DNA from: an uncultured Verrucomicrobia subdivision 3 bacterium
GTDB lineage: Bacteria > Verrucomicrobiota > Verrucomicrobiae > Limisphaerales > UBA11358
Assembly (NCBI GenBank): GCA_903921455.1
Contig: CAIXPZ010000178.1
Coordinates: forward strand, 1 to 13,114
Direction: 5' to 3'
Length of the DNA: 13,114 bases
The number at the start of each line of letters is the position of its first letter. Within the stretch, counting starts at the first letter, position 1. A program made the position numbers and the translations under genes. This document shows, piece by piece, positions 1 to 6,059 of the stretch. The notes below the pieces were generated by a model that was given only the letters and a program-made list of their open reading frames with translations, did no database searches and was not told the origin of the DNA.

Positions 1-701
1 AGCCCTACAACGCCGAACTCCACGCGCGCAACCAAGTCAAGCACGGCTCCTGGGTCATCTCTTTGGTGCAAAAAGATGCCCAACCATCCGGTGCATAACT
101 CGTATGAAAAATCACTTTTCAAGCCAGAGAACATCTCGAACGTCCAATAGCCCAGGCCGGGATTGGCGAGTTGGGATTTGTCGTAAGCCCCGGTCGGCGC
201 GTAAATGGCGCAGCGCACGTCGTATTTGAAATCGCCCTGCTTCCAACCCAGCATCAACGGCCAGAATTCAAAATCACCAAAGCCATACGTCGTGCCGGGA
301 TAGGCATGTTCAAATTGCGGCGGCTTGGGTGGCTTTGGTGGGGGAAAGAATGGAATCCCGTAACCTTGGACCTTTTCCCAGACAAAAGCGGGGGCGGCGG
401 CGACGGCGTAGTGGCCGCCGAGAATCTCCGGCGCAAACAGATACAGCAACTGCACCCGGTCGGCCCACATATTGATTTTGACATGGGCTGCCGTGATGCC
501 GCCGAAAGGCAATGTATCTTTTCCATTGGCGCTCGCATTGTTGTAATTCACGAACTGATTGGCGACGGCCAGTCCCGGCTGATCGGGCAACGTGTCAATG
601 AACGACGCCGTTGCGCCCGGCACATAATGTCCGCCGCCGCCCTGCTCCGCCCAAACCGTGGTCGCCAACGCCAAGAGGCTTAGGCTACCCCATTGCCACA
701 T
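1..701 (-). CDS. SphA / phenol MetA-like outer membrane protein, 5' part, apparently truncated
   Basis: The minus frame starts at ATG 701-699, with an in-frame TAA immediately upstream, and stays open to the window edge. The product begins with a short signal peptide ending in TTVWA, then GGGHYVPGA, NQFVNYNNAS, LLGG-like LGGHYAVAAAPAFVW, GFGDFEFWPLMLGW, and YAPTGAYDKSQLANPGLGYW at about residues 165-185. This order matches the COG4313/PF13557 'SphA family' of beta-barrel proteins, thought to take up hydrophobic substrates, usually about 290-320 residues. After WTFE (about 135-146) the family pattern (a ..NTDYxSG..FHxD.. type stretch) is missing, and a plus-strand coding tail occupies 3-98. 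The gene is therefore probably a 3'-truncated remnant of about 190 residues, with the rest of the open frame non-coding. No good Shine-Dalgarno is seen. Confidence 0.6.
   Translation of the reverse strand, partial: MWQWGSLSLLALATTVWAEQGGGGHYVPGATASFIDTLPDQPGLAVANQFVNYNNASANGKDTLPFGGITAAHVKINMWADRVQLLYLFAPEILGGHYAVAAAPAFVWEKVQGYGIPFFPPPKPPKPPQFEHAYPGTTYGFGDFEFWPLMLGWKQGDFKYDVRCAIYAPTGAYDKSQLANPGLGYWTFEMFSGLKSDFSYELCTGWLGIFLHQRDDPGAVLDLVARVEFGVVG
3..98 (+). CDS. C-terminal tail of an unidentified protein (5' part outside the window)
   Basis: An open frame enters from the left edge and ends at the TAA at 96-98. It encodes about 31 residues, with segments such as PYNAELHARNQ and HGSWVISLVQKD. 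Most third codon positions are G or C, as in the clear genes of the window, which argues for real coding rather than chance. I do not recognise the family and the fragment is too short to assign a function. It overlaps the far end of the minus-strand SphA-like frame, so both cannot be coding here; this tail looks the more natural of the two. Confidence 0.45.
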   Translation, partial: PYNAELHARNQVKHGSWVISLVQKDAQPSGA

Positions 702-1012
702 TTAATGATTCATAAGCGTTCCATTCTACCTATCCCGAGTTAGCCCATTCACTCAAATTCTCGTTTCTGCGTCAAACCAGAATTTGTCCTTGGTCCGACT
801 GCCTTTGACCCGCAGCTGGCGCAAAGTAGGTTCCCTGCGCCCGCCAAAGTCCTTGCTCAGGGGTGTCGGGATGCTAAGCGTAACCGTAATGCATCGGTCC
901 ATTCCGTCGATTCACGGGCTAAAGGCCAGAAAAGACGATATCCACCGCAGTTTTAGGCCTAAGCGCCTTGAAATAGTTGGCTTATATTGGCCGGTGCGGG
1001 CGTGGCGGAGGC
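702..1012. other. Intergenic region upstream of the SphA-like gene
   Basis: This stretch has no convincing gene; the frames that are open here have atypical composition and run into the repeat array. It should hold the promoter of the SphA-like gene, but I see no clear -35/-10 pair. A 10-bp palindrome TTAGGCCTAA lies near 952-961. Bases 971-1012 resemble a decayed first unit of the 42-bp array that follows. Confidence 0.5.
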
Positions 1013-1456
1013 AAATGTGGTTCAGCAATTCACCGGCGACGATGCGGCGTGTCTCAATTGCGGAACTACATTTGCCTCCAACTCACCGGAAATCGTCAAT
1101 TGCGCAACGCAATTCACGCCTGACGCCCCGGCCATCACCAATTGCGCAACGACATTTAAGATTGCCGACGTGGACATCGTCAATTGCGCAACGACATTCA
1201 CGACCGCCGCACCGTCGCCAGCTAATTGCGCAACGACATTCACGTCCGCCGCACCATCGCCAGCCAATTGCGCAACGACATTCACGCCCGACGCACGGTG
1301 ACCGGCTAATTGCACCGTGCAATTTACCCGCGACGATGCGGATGTCGCCAATTGCACAGTGCAATTCACGACTGACGATGCGGATGCCGTCAATTGCACA
1401 GTGCAACTCACGTCCGACGCATGGTAACCCGCCAGATGCACGGTGCATTTGGCGTG
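1013..1456. repeat. Tandem array of ~11 units of 42 bp with a palindromic core
   Basis: Unit starts recur at exactly 42-bp steps: 1013, 1055, 1097, 1139, 1181, 1223, 1265, 1307, 1349, 1391 and 1433. Each unit opens with an 18-base core. In units at 1307, 1349 and 1391 the core is AATTGCAC-N-GTGCAATT or one base off. At 1097 it is AATTGCG-CAA-CGCAATT, and at 1433 ATGCAC-G-GTGCAT. The remaining 24 bases are a looser GC-rich segment (ACGnCCGACGCACCG-like). Units 1181 and 1223 differ at only about three positions, suggesting recent duplication in the middle, while the outer units are more diverged. Because 42 is divisible by three, several frames stay open through the array and produce artificial repeat proteins. 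42 bp is also four turns of B-DNA, so the cores lie on one helical face. Function is unknown. Confidence 0.9.
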
Positions 1457-1490
1457 TCCAAGCGCTAGGGCGGTGAACGGCTGAACGCTA

Positions 1491-1561
1491 GTTTGGAGTT
1501 CCGCCTTTAGGCGGTCCGGCGGGCCGTTGCTGGGGAACCGTCTGAAGGCGAAACTCCCAAC
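1491..1561. repeat. 71-bp imperfect inverted repeat (REP/MITE-like hairpin)
   Basis: The left arm at 1491-1516 and the right arm at 1536-1561 are reverse complements with about five mismatches over 26 bases, around a 19-base centre. Each arm is itself nearly palindromic: CCGCCTTTAGGCGG at 1501-1514 and CGTCTGAAGGCG at 1539-1550. The element follows the 42-bp array after a short gap. I infer it is one copy of a dispersed repeat family, since such 'gene-like' hairpins (…RRLKAELQ… when translated) are something I associate with Verrucomicrobia intergenic DNA; that association is from memory and not verified here. Confidence 0.7.
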
Positions 1562-1708
1562 GGACGGGGTGCGGGCGTGGGGGTGACGACGGACGACTGG
1601 TGGAGGTAACGGACGCCGAAAGCTGACGTCAGCGGGGGAATTCAACTAGTCACCGCGCCCTGCCCCGAGCGAAACAAACTTCGGCGGCCCACCCAATGCG
1701 CGCCCGGC

Positions 1709-2077
1709 TTACAATTCTTCCGGCGATATCCCCAGACTCACGATGCTGCACGCTTGGATGACGTTGAGGCCCAGTGCGGCGGCGGCGCTCAGCACGGCGG
1801 CGGAGGCGGTGCCGGGATTCAGCCAGAGTTCGTCGCAGCCCTTGGACGCGATTTCCGGCAGCACGGCCAGCAGCACCGCCGGCGGCAGATAGACGCTGAC
1901 GAGGTCCGGCCGCACAGGCACGTCGGCCAGTCGGGCGAACACGGGCAGATTTTCGATGGTGACTTCCTTCGGGTTCACGGGATACACGGCAAACCCAGCC
2001 CGGACGAAGGCGCGCACGGCTTTATTGCCGAACTTGGTGCGGTCGGCGGAGGCGCCGAGGATGGCGACAGTTTTCAT
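1709..2077 (-). CDS. CoA-binding Rossmann-fold protein (YccU-like)
   Basis: The 122-residue product opens with MKTVAILGASADRTKFGNKA, a glycine-rich nucleotide-binding loop on the first beta strand. It continues with YPVNPK, SVYLPPAV, ELWLNPGTAS and an end containing VIQACSIV. This is the layout of the COG1832/PF13380 CoA-binding family (about 120-150 residues), a single-domain relative of succinyl-CoA synthetase alpha N-termini. Family members bind CoA, but their physiological role is unsettled. The gene is the last of a minus-strand operon, three bases after the stop of the SDR epimerase, and is probably cotranscribed with it. The usual C-terminal ENRC-type cysteine motif is replaced by QACS. 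No obvious terminator follows, although the repeat-rich spacer begins there. Confidence 0.85.
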   Translation of the reverse strand: MKTVAILGASADRTKFGNKAVRAFVRAGFAVYPVNPKEVTIENLPVFARLADVPVRPDLVSVYLPPAVLLAVLPEIASKGCDELWLNPGTASAAVLSAAAALGLNVIQACSIVSLGISPEEL

Positions 2078-2080
2078 CTA

Positions 2081-3001
2081 TCACGGCTTGCCGCAGAGGT
2101 CCGCGAGCGCGGCGTGCAATTGCGCGAAATGGTAGCGAAATTCCAGTTCCAAAAACTTCTCTGGCAGGCAGCGCGTGCTGACCAGCGCGAGCGATGGCTC
2201 GGATTTCATCAGCGCGCTCCCGAGCCGCACGGCAAAGGCGGGCGCGGGCGGACACCACGGGCGATGCAGCGCGCGGCGCAGTTCGCGCATGAACTCGGCA
2301 TTGGTGACCGGGTGCGGGGCGACGGCGTTGAGCGGGCCTTTCAGGTTCTGCCGGTGCACGGCGAACACAAACATCTCCACGAGATCAACGAGATGGATCC
2401 AGCTGATGTATTGCCGGCCGCTGCCGGCGGCGCCGCCGAGATAGCGCCGGGTGAGCGCGCTCAAGACGGGCAGCGCGCCGCCATTGCGCCCGAGCACAAA
2501 GCCGATGCGCAAGGTGACCTTGCGGGTCTGCGGCGCAACGACCGCCGTGAACGCGTCCTCCCAGTGCGTGCAGATTTGCGCGAGGAGATTGCGGCCGGCG
2601 GGGGCGAGTTCGGTGCAGGCCACGTCGCCGGTGTCGCCGTAAAACCCGGTGGCGCTGGCCTGCACCCAGACGCGCGGCGGCACGGCCAGTTGCGGGAGCG
2701 CGGCGGCGAGGGCCTTGACGGAATTCACCCGCGAGGCGGTGATGGCCTGGAGATTGGCGGGGTTGTGGGGGCAGTTGATGTTCTTGCCGGTGAGGTTGAT
2801 CACCGCTTCCGCGCCGTCGAGACATTCCCACCAGGGCCCGTCGTGCCGGCCGTCCCACTGGATTTCGCGGACATCGTCGGCGCGTTGACGCGGCGTGCGC
2901 GTGAGGATCACGACCTCGAACTTCCGGTCGGAAAAAACGCGTTCCAGCGCGTGGCCGATAAAGCCACTGCCGCCGGCGATGACGATGCGCTTGGCGCTCA
3001 T
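2081..3001 (-). CDS. TIGR01777-family NAD(P)-dependent epimerase (SDR39U1/YfcH-like)
   Basis: The 306-residue product begins MSAKRIVIAGGSGFIGHAL, with the GGxGFIG dinucleotide loop of extended short-chain dehydrogenases. It has VILTRTP after beta-2, AVINLTGKNI, and SATGFYGDTGD (family SAxGYYGD) carrying the active-site tyrosine. The C-terminal part contains NAVAPHPVTNAEFMREL and a final DUF1731-like segment (TRCLPEKFLELEFRYHF). This full architecture and length fit the SDR39U1/YfcH group, whose substrate is not established. Its ATG overlaps the TGA of the upstream DUF309 gene as ATGA (3001-2998), which implies translational coupling. The CoA-binding gene follows after three bases. Confidence 0.9.
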   Translation of the reverse strand: MSAKRIVIAGGSGFIGHALERVFSDRKFEVVILTRTPRQRADDVREIQWDGRHDGPWWECLDGAEAVINLTGKNINCPHNPANLQAITASRVNSVKALAAALPQLAVPPRVWVQASATGFYGDTGDVACTELAPAGRNLLAQICTHWEDAFTAVVAPQTRKVTLRIGFVLGRNGGALPVLSALTRRYLGGAAGSGRQYISWIHLVDLVEMFVFAVHRQNLKGPLNAVAPHPVTNAEFMRELRRALHRPWCPPAPAFAVRLGSALMKSEPSLALVSTRCLPEKFLELEFRYHFAQLHAALADLCGKP

Positions 3002-3429
3002 GACAACGTTGTGGGCAGCAGGGTCAGACGGGGCGCGGGCGCGGCGGTCAAGGGATTAGTCGAAAAATTGCCGCGCTCTAATGGCCCCAGCCAGTCGGCG
3101 ATGAAGGCCCGCACGCCGTGCCCGTCCAGCTGCTGATGCGTGACAGGATATTTGGTGAGGTTGGCTTTGGCGAGCTTGAAGAGCGCGGCGGCGGGGCGCA
3201 GGCGGTTTTTCTGGAGATGGACAAACGCGCCGGCGAGCTGGATGAGGCCCTTGTAAAAATCCCCATCGGGCCCATGCCGGTCCAGCAGCCACAAATCCTC
3301 CAGCACCTCATGCGCCTCGTAAAACAGCTGGCGGTTGAAACAGTCGAAGTAACCGAGGTAATGCGCGTCCAGCGGCTGGCCCCGCAGGGATTCAATCATC
3401 GCAACAATGCGGGCGCTTTTATGGGTCAT
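2998..3429 (-). CDS. DUF309 domain protein
   Basis: The product is 143 residues from the ATG at 3429 (MTHKSARIVAMIE…). It contains FNRQLFYEAHEVLEDLW at about residues 31-47, the HE..E..W signature of DUF309 (PF03745), followed by GDFYKGLIQLAGAFVHL and a helical continuation. DUF309 is an all-helical family of unknown function, and the conserved His-40, Glu-41 and Glu-44 suggest a metal or ligand site. The much longer upstream open frame is antisense to the GH8 gene and is not coding. No strong Shine-Dalgarno precedes 3429; an internal ATG at 3399 is an alternative. The gene heads the minus-strand operon and is coupled to the epimerase by an ATGA overlap. Its promoter should lie in the ~100 bases shared divergently with the GH8 gene. 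Confidence 0.85.
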   Translation of the reverse strand: MTHKSARIVAMIESLRGQPLDAHYLGYFDCFNRQLFYEAHEVLEDLWLLDRHGPDGDFYKGLIQLAGAFVHLQKNRLRPAAALFKLAKANLTKYPVTHQQLDGHGVRAFIADWLGPLERGNFSTNPLTAAPAPRLTLLPTTLS

Positions 3430-3528
3430 GATCGGAACGGCCAAGGAGCGCGTAAATTCTCCGATGGCCTCACGGGTGGCAAGGAGAATCCCGCTCGCCC
3501 CGCTTGCGGCAACGGAGATAAATTGATA
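3430..3528. promoter_or_regulatory. Divergent intergenic region between DUF309 and GH8 genes
   Basis: Ninety-nine bases separate two genes transcribed away from each other, so promoters for both are expected here. A 7-bp inverted repeat, ATTCTCC (3456-3462) and GGAGAAT (3483-3489), lies in the middle. GGAG at 3514-3517 is a Shine-Dalgarno for the GH8 start at 3529. I cannot identify convincing -35/-10 elements. Confidence 0.4.
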
Positions 3529-4752
3529 ATGACTAACGCCGATATGAATGCGCTTCTCCGCCGGCTGGTCGTTGCCGGTAGTTGGTTCCTGCTCACCGCC
3601 GCCGCCGGGGCCGCCGGGGCGAACCGCCCCTTCCCGCAGGCCGACACCGTGGCCGGCTTCGGCATCCGGCCGGGCAACCTGACTCCGGCCCAGCTCAATG
3701 CGGCGGTCTCCAGCTACTACGGTTATTGGAAGGCGAAATATCTCGCGCCCTCGACGCGGGTCCCCGGCGATTACAAGGTGAATTTCGATGGCAAGGGCAC
3801 GACGGTTTCCGAGGCCATGGGCTACGGCATGTTGCTCACCGTTTATCTGGCCGGCGCGGACCCGGACGCCCGCGCCTGCTTCGACGGCTTGGACCGGTTC
3901 CGGCGGCGCTATCCGTCCAGCATCAACCCCGCGCTCATGTGCTGGAAAATTCCCGCGAGCGAAGCCGCCGTGCGCGACGACTGCGCCACCGACGGCGACC
4001 TCGACATGGCGTTCGCGCTGCTGCTCGCCCACGCGCAATGGGGCGATGCCAATTATTTCGACGAGGCGACCAACCTGCTGGCCGGCATCCGCACCAGCCT
4101 GGTGCGCGGGGATTTTTCGCTGCGCCTCGGCGACTGGAACGTCGCCGCCGGCCAGACCCGCCCCTCGGATTTCATGCCGGTCAACTTCCGCAGTTTTTAC
4201 GCCGCGACGCACGATGGCTTTTGGACGAACGTGGAGAACAACTGCTACGCGATCCTGGAGCAGCTCCAAAGCGCATATGCCCCCGGGACCGGGCTGATTC
4301 CGGATTTCGCCACCCGGGCCGGCGCGTGGAAACCGGCCAAGGCCAACTTCCTCGAAAGCGCGCACGACGGGCAATATTATTATAATTCGTGCCGCGTCCC
4401 GTGGCGCCTCGGCTGGGCCGCTTACAGTGGCGACTGCCCGCGGGCGCGACAAATCCTGGTGCGGTTCATGCGCTGGGCCGTCGCCCGTCACCTGGACCCG
4501 GCCACGTTTCGGGCTGGCTACCAACTCAACGGCGCCAATCTGGGCGGCAACCATTACGATGCGGCCTGCTTCATCGCGCCCACGGGCGTGGCCGCCATGG
4601 TCACCACCAACCGGGCGTGGCTCGATGCCACCTTCGCCTACGGCATCAATCGCCGCGACGGCTACTACGAGGACAGCGTCAACCTGCTGTCCCTGCTCGT
4701 CATGTCCGGCAACGCGTGGGTCATCCCACCCTCACCGGCCGGCGGACCCTAG
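3529..4752 (+). CDS. Secreted glycoside hydrolase family 8 enzyme (endoglucanase/chitosanase type)
   Basis: The 407-residue product starts at ATG 3529 after GGAG at 3514-3517; an ATG at 3544 is an alternative. A signal peptide (LLRRLVVAGSWFLLTAAAGAAGA) ends near residue 31. VSEAMGYGMLL contains Glu-95, the expected general acid of GH8. ATDGDLDMAFALLLAHAQW at 153-171 matches the family 8 signature exactly. DFMPVNFRSFY, NNCYAILEQLQ, and LGGNHYDAACFIAPTGVAAM follow, giving a full (alpha/alpha)6-barrel length. GH8 enzymes cleave beta-1,4 chains (cellulose, xylan, chitosan or lichenan) by inversion. The substrate cannot be fixed from sequence alone, and there are no cellulose-synthase neighbours or carbohydrate-binding module. 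It likely acts in the periplasm or outside the cell. The gene is convergent with the aldo/keto reductase, only 11 bases apart. Confidence 0.92.
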   Translation: MTNADMNALLRRLVVAGSWFLLTAAAGAAGANRPFPQADTVAGFGIRPGNLTPAQLNAAVSSYYGYWKAKYLAPSTRVPGDYKVNFDGKGTTVSEAMGYGMLLTVYLAGADPDARACFDGLDRFRRRYPSSINPALMCWKIPASEAAVRDDCATDGDLDMAFALLLAHAQWGDANYFDEATNLLAGIRTSLVRGDFSLRLGDWNVAAGQTRPSDFMPVNFRSFYAATHDGFWTNVENNCYAILEQLQSAYAPGTGLIPDFATRAGAWKPAKANFLESAHDGQYYYNSCRVPWRLGWAAYSGDCPRARQILVRFMRWAVARHLDPATFRAGYQLNGANLGGNHYDAACFIAPTGVAAMVTTNRAWLDATFAYGINRRDGYYEDSVNLLSLLVMSGNAWVIPPSPAGGP

Positions 4753-4763
4753 AATTGAAAGGG

Positions 4764-5945
4764 TCAACTCTTGCTCAGGCGCTCCACCGGTTTTTCAAAG
4801 AACATCCGGTGAGCTTCCTCGAGGATGGCGGAGATGCGATCGGCAAACGGACTGCGCTGGAGCACGGCGCGCAGGTCGAGGTCGCGCAGCTTGGCGGCAT
4901 TCTCGCCGGGAAACCAGTGTTCCGCCTGGCCGAGCAGATTGTAGCGCATCTTGGCCCAGGCCGTGAGGCCGAGCGGCTTGGCGTAGGTCCAGAGACGGAG
5001 GATTTCGGTGACGTTGATTTCGCCGGGGACATCCACGTAATTCGGCAAACCCTCGGACCACCGCGCGCACCAGTCCGCTCCCAGAATCGCTTCCATCTCC
5101 GCCCGCAGCCGCTGCTCCATCGGCGCGATCGTCTGCGGTATCGTGTCGTAGAATTTCAAGGCGGCGACGTGCTCGTCAAAATCTGTCGGCTTGGCCACGC
5201 CGCAGCTTAAGGTGTGCACCTCCGGTCGGTTGAGGCAATAGAGGCCGTTGAATTGCATCGGCGTGAGCGGCGCGCAGAGTCCGCTGATCTTCGGGCCCGG
5301 CTCCTGGAGTTTGCCGCCCTTGTCGTTGGGGCTGATGATGAACACCCCCATGTCCTGCCGGCGCGCGGCTTGGACGGCGGACCAGTTCAGGTCGTTGACG
5401 AAATACCAGTGCAGGTTCACGTAATCAAATTCGCCCGTATTCACCGCCTCGGTGATGATGTCCGGCGTGGCGTGCGTGGAGAAGCCGATGAAGCGGCAGC
5501 GGCCCGCCCGTTGCAGCTGGCGTGCCGCCGCCAGGCAGCCGTCTTTTTGCAGCGACCAGTCCAGCGTCTGGCGGTTGTTGATGCCGTGCAGCGAGAGCAG
5601 ATCCACCTGGTCCAGCTTCAGGTAATTCATCGACGCCTCAAAGATCTTGAGGAATTCCGCCGCCGTCGCCTGCGGGGCGACTTTGGTTTGCACGATCATT
5701 TTGTCGCGCGGCAATTTCGGCAGGAGATTGCCTAGTTGCATTTCGGAAGTGCCGTAGCCGCGCGCCGTTTCGATGTGGTTGATGCCGAGCTCGAGCGCGC
5801 GGTGGATGCAGGCCTCGAGGTTTTCCTGGTTCGCGCGCGGAATGTCCTGCGGGGCGACATCCTGCCACTTGAACTGGTAGCGCATCCCGCCGCAGGAGAT
5901 CACCGGCATCTGCAAATCAGTCCGGCCGAAACGACGATAGTTCAT
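4764..5945 (-). CDS. Aldo/keto reductase of COG1453 type with degenerate ferredoxin-like C-terminus
   Basis: The real product is 393 residues from ATG 5945 ([20 protein letters not shown]); the frame upstream is antisense to larB. The AKR barrel shows [17 protein letters not shown] (Glu-59, Tyr-64), VQTKVAP (Lys-88), LLSLHGINN (His-120), [16 protein letters not shown] and [10 protein letters not shown]. The catalytic aspartate position is therefore Glu. Family proteins normally end in a bacterial ferredoxin domain with two CxxCxxC clusters. Here the equivalent region keeps the helices ([30 protein letters not shown]) but only one cysteine (DWCARW, residue 293), and the second cluster position reads [13 protein letters not shown]. 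It is probably an NAD(P)H-dependent oxidoreductase that no longer binds Fe-S. It is divergent from larB. Confidence 0.88.
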   Translation of the reverse strand: MNYRRFGRTDLQMPVISCGGMRYQFKWQDVAPQDIPRANQENLEACIHRALELGINHIETARGYGTSEMQLGNLLPKLPRDKMIVQTKVAPQATAAEFLKIFEASMNYLKLDQVDLLSLHGINNRQTLDWSLQKDGCLAAARQLQRAGRCRFIGFSTHATPDIITEAVNTGEFDYVNLHWYFVNDLNWSAVQAARRQDMGVFIISPNDKGGKLQEPGPKISGLCAPLTPMQFNGLYCLNRPEVHTLSCGVAKPTDFDEHVAALKFYDTIPQTIAPMEQRLRAEMEAILGADWCARWSEGLPNYVDVPGEINVTEILRLWTYAKPLGLTAWAKMRYNLLGQAEHWFPGENAAKLRDLDLRAVLQRSPFADRISAILEEAHRMFFEKPVERLSKS

Positions 5946-6059
5946 GGCGCGGAAAGTAGTCTCTGCGGCTGTAACTGGCAAGTGACGGGGCGGAAAAAAA
6001 TTTGCGCCGCCGCCGGATTCCCGCGTGACAGCGGCTGGTTCGTGAGGCATTGTCACGCG
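5946..6059. promoter_or_regulatory. Divergent AKR/larB intergenic region with a hairpin abutting the larB start
   Basis: This 114-base spacer must carry the promoters for the aldo/keto reductase (minus) and the lar operon (plus). A perfect 9-bp inverted repeat, CGCGTGACA (6022-6030) and TGTCACGCG (6051-6059), ends exactly at the base before the larB ATG with a 20-base loop. It could be a TGTCA/TGACA operator or an RNA hairpin that controls larB translation. The only Shine-Dalgarno-like bases (TGAGG, 6043-6047) lie in the loop. Confidence 0.5.

Noticed and set aside
171..683. 170-residue plus-strand open frame over the SphA-like gene
   Set aside because: The minus strand carries recognisable SphA motifs in order and a signal peptide; the plus frame has none.
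1013..1456. CRISPR array
   Set aside because: The unit has an ~18-base palindromic core and a 24-base remainder, but the remainders are clearly related to each other instead of unique, the cores vary, and no cas genes are present.
784..1476. 230-residue plus-strand open frame with IAQR/IAQC repeats
   Set aside because: It exists only because the 42-bp period is a multiple of three, so no stop arises through the array. Other frames are open over the same stretch, and the translation has no known motif and an odd Arg/Pro/His composition.
1754..3136. 460-residue plus-strand open frame
   Set aside because: It is antisense to the CoA-binding and epimerase genes, which have clear family motifs on the minus strand. 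The frame is a GC-rich shadow with low-complexity sequence.
3430..4554. Extended N-terminus of the DUF309 frame (518 residues in all)
   Set aside because: This part is antisense to the GH8 gene and shows only Ala/Gly/Arg-rich shadow sequence. The DUF309 domain begins after the ATG at 3429.
4745..4765. GACCCT/AGGGTC inverted repeat between the convergent GH8 and AKR stops
   Set aside because: The stem is six bases with a 9-base loop and no T-tract on either strand, too weak to call a bidirectional terminator.
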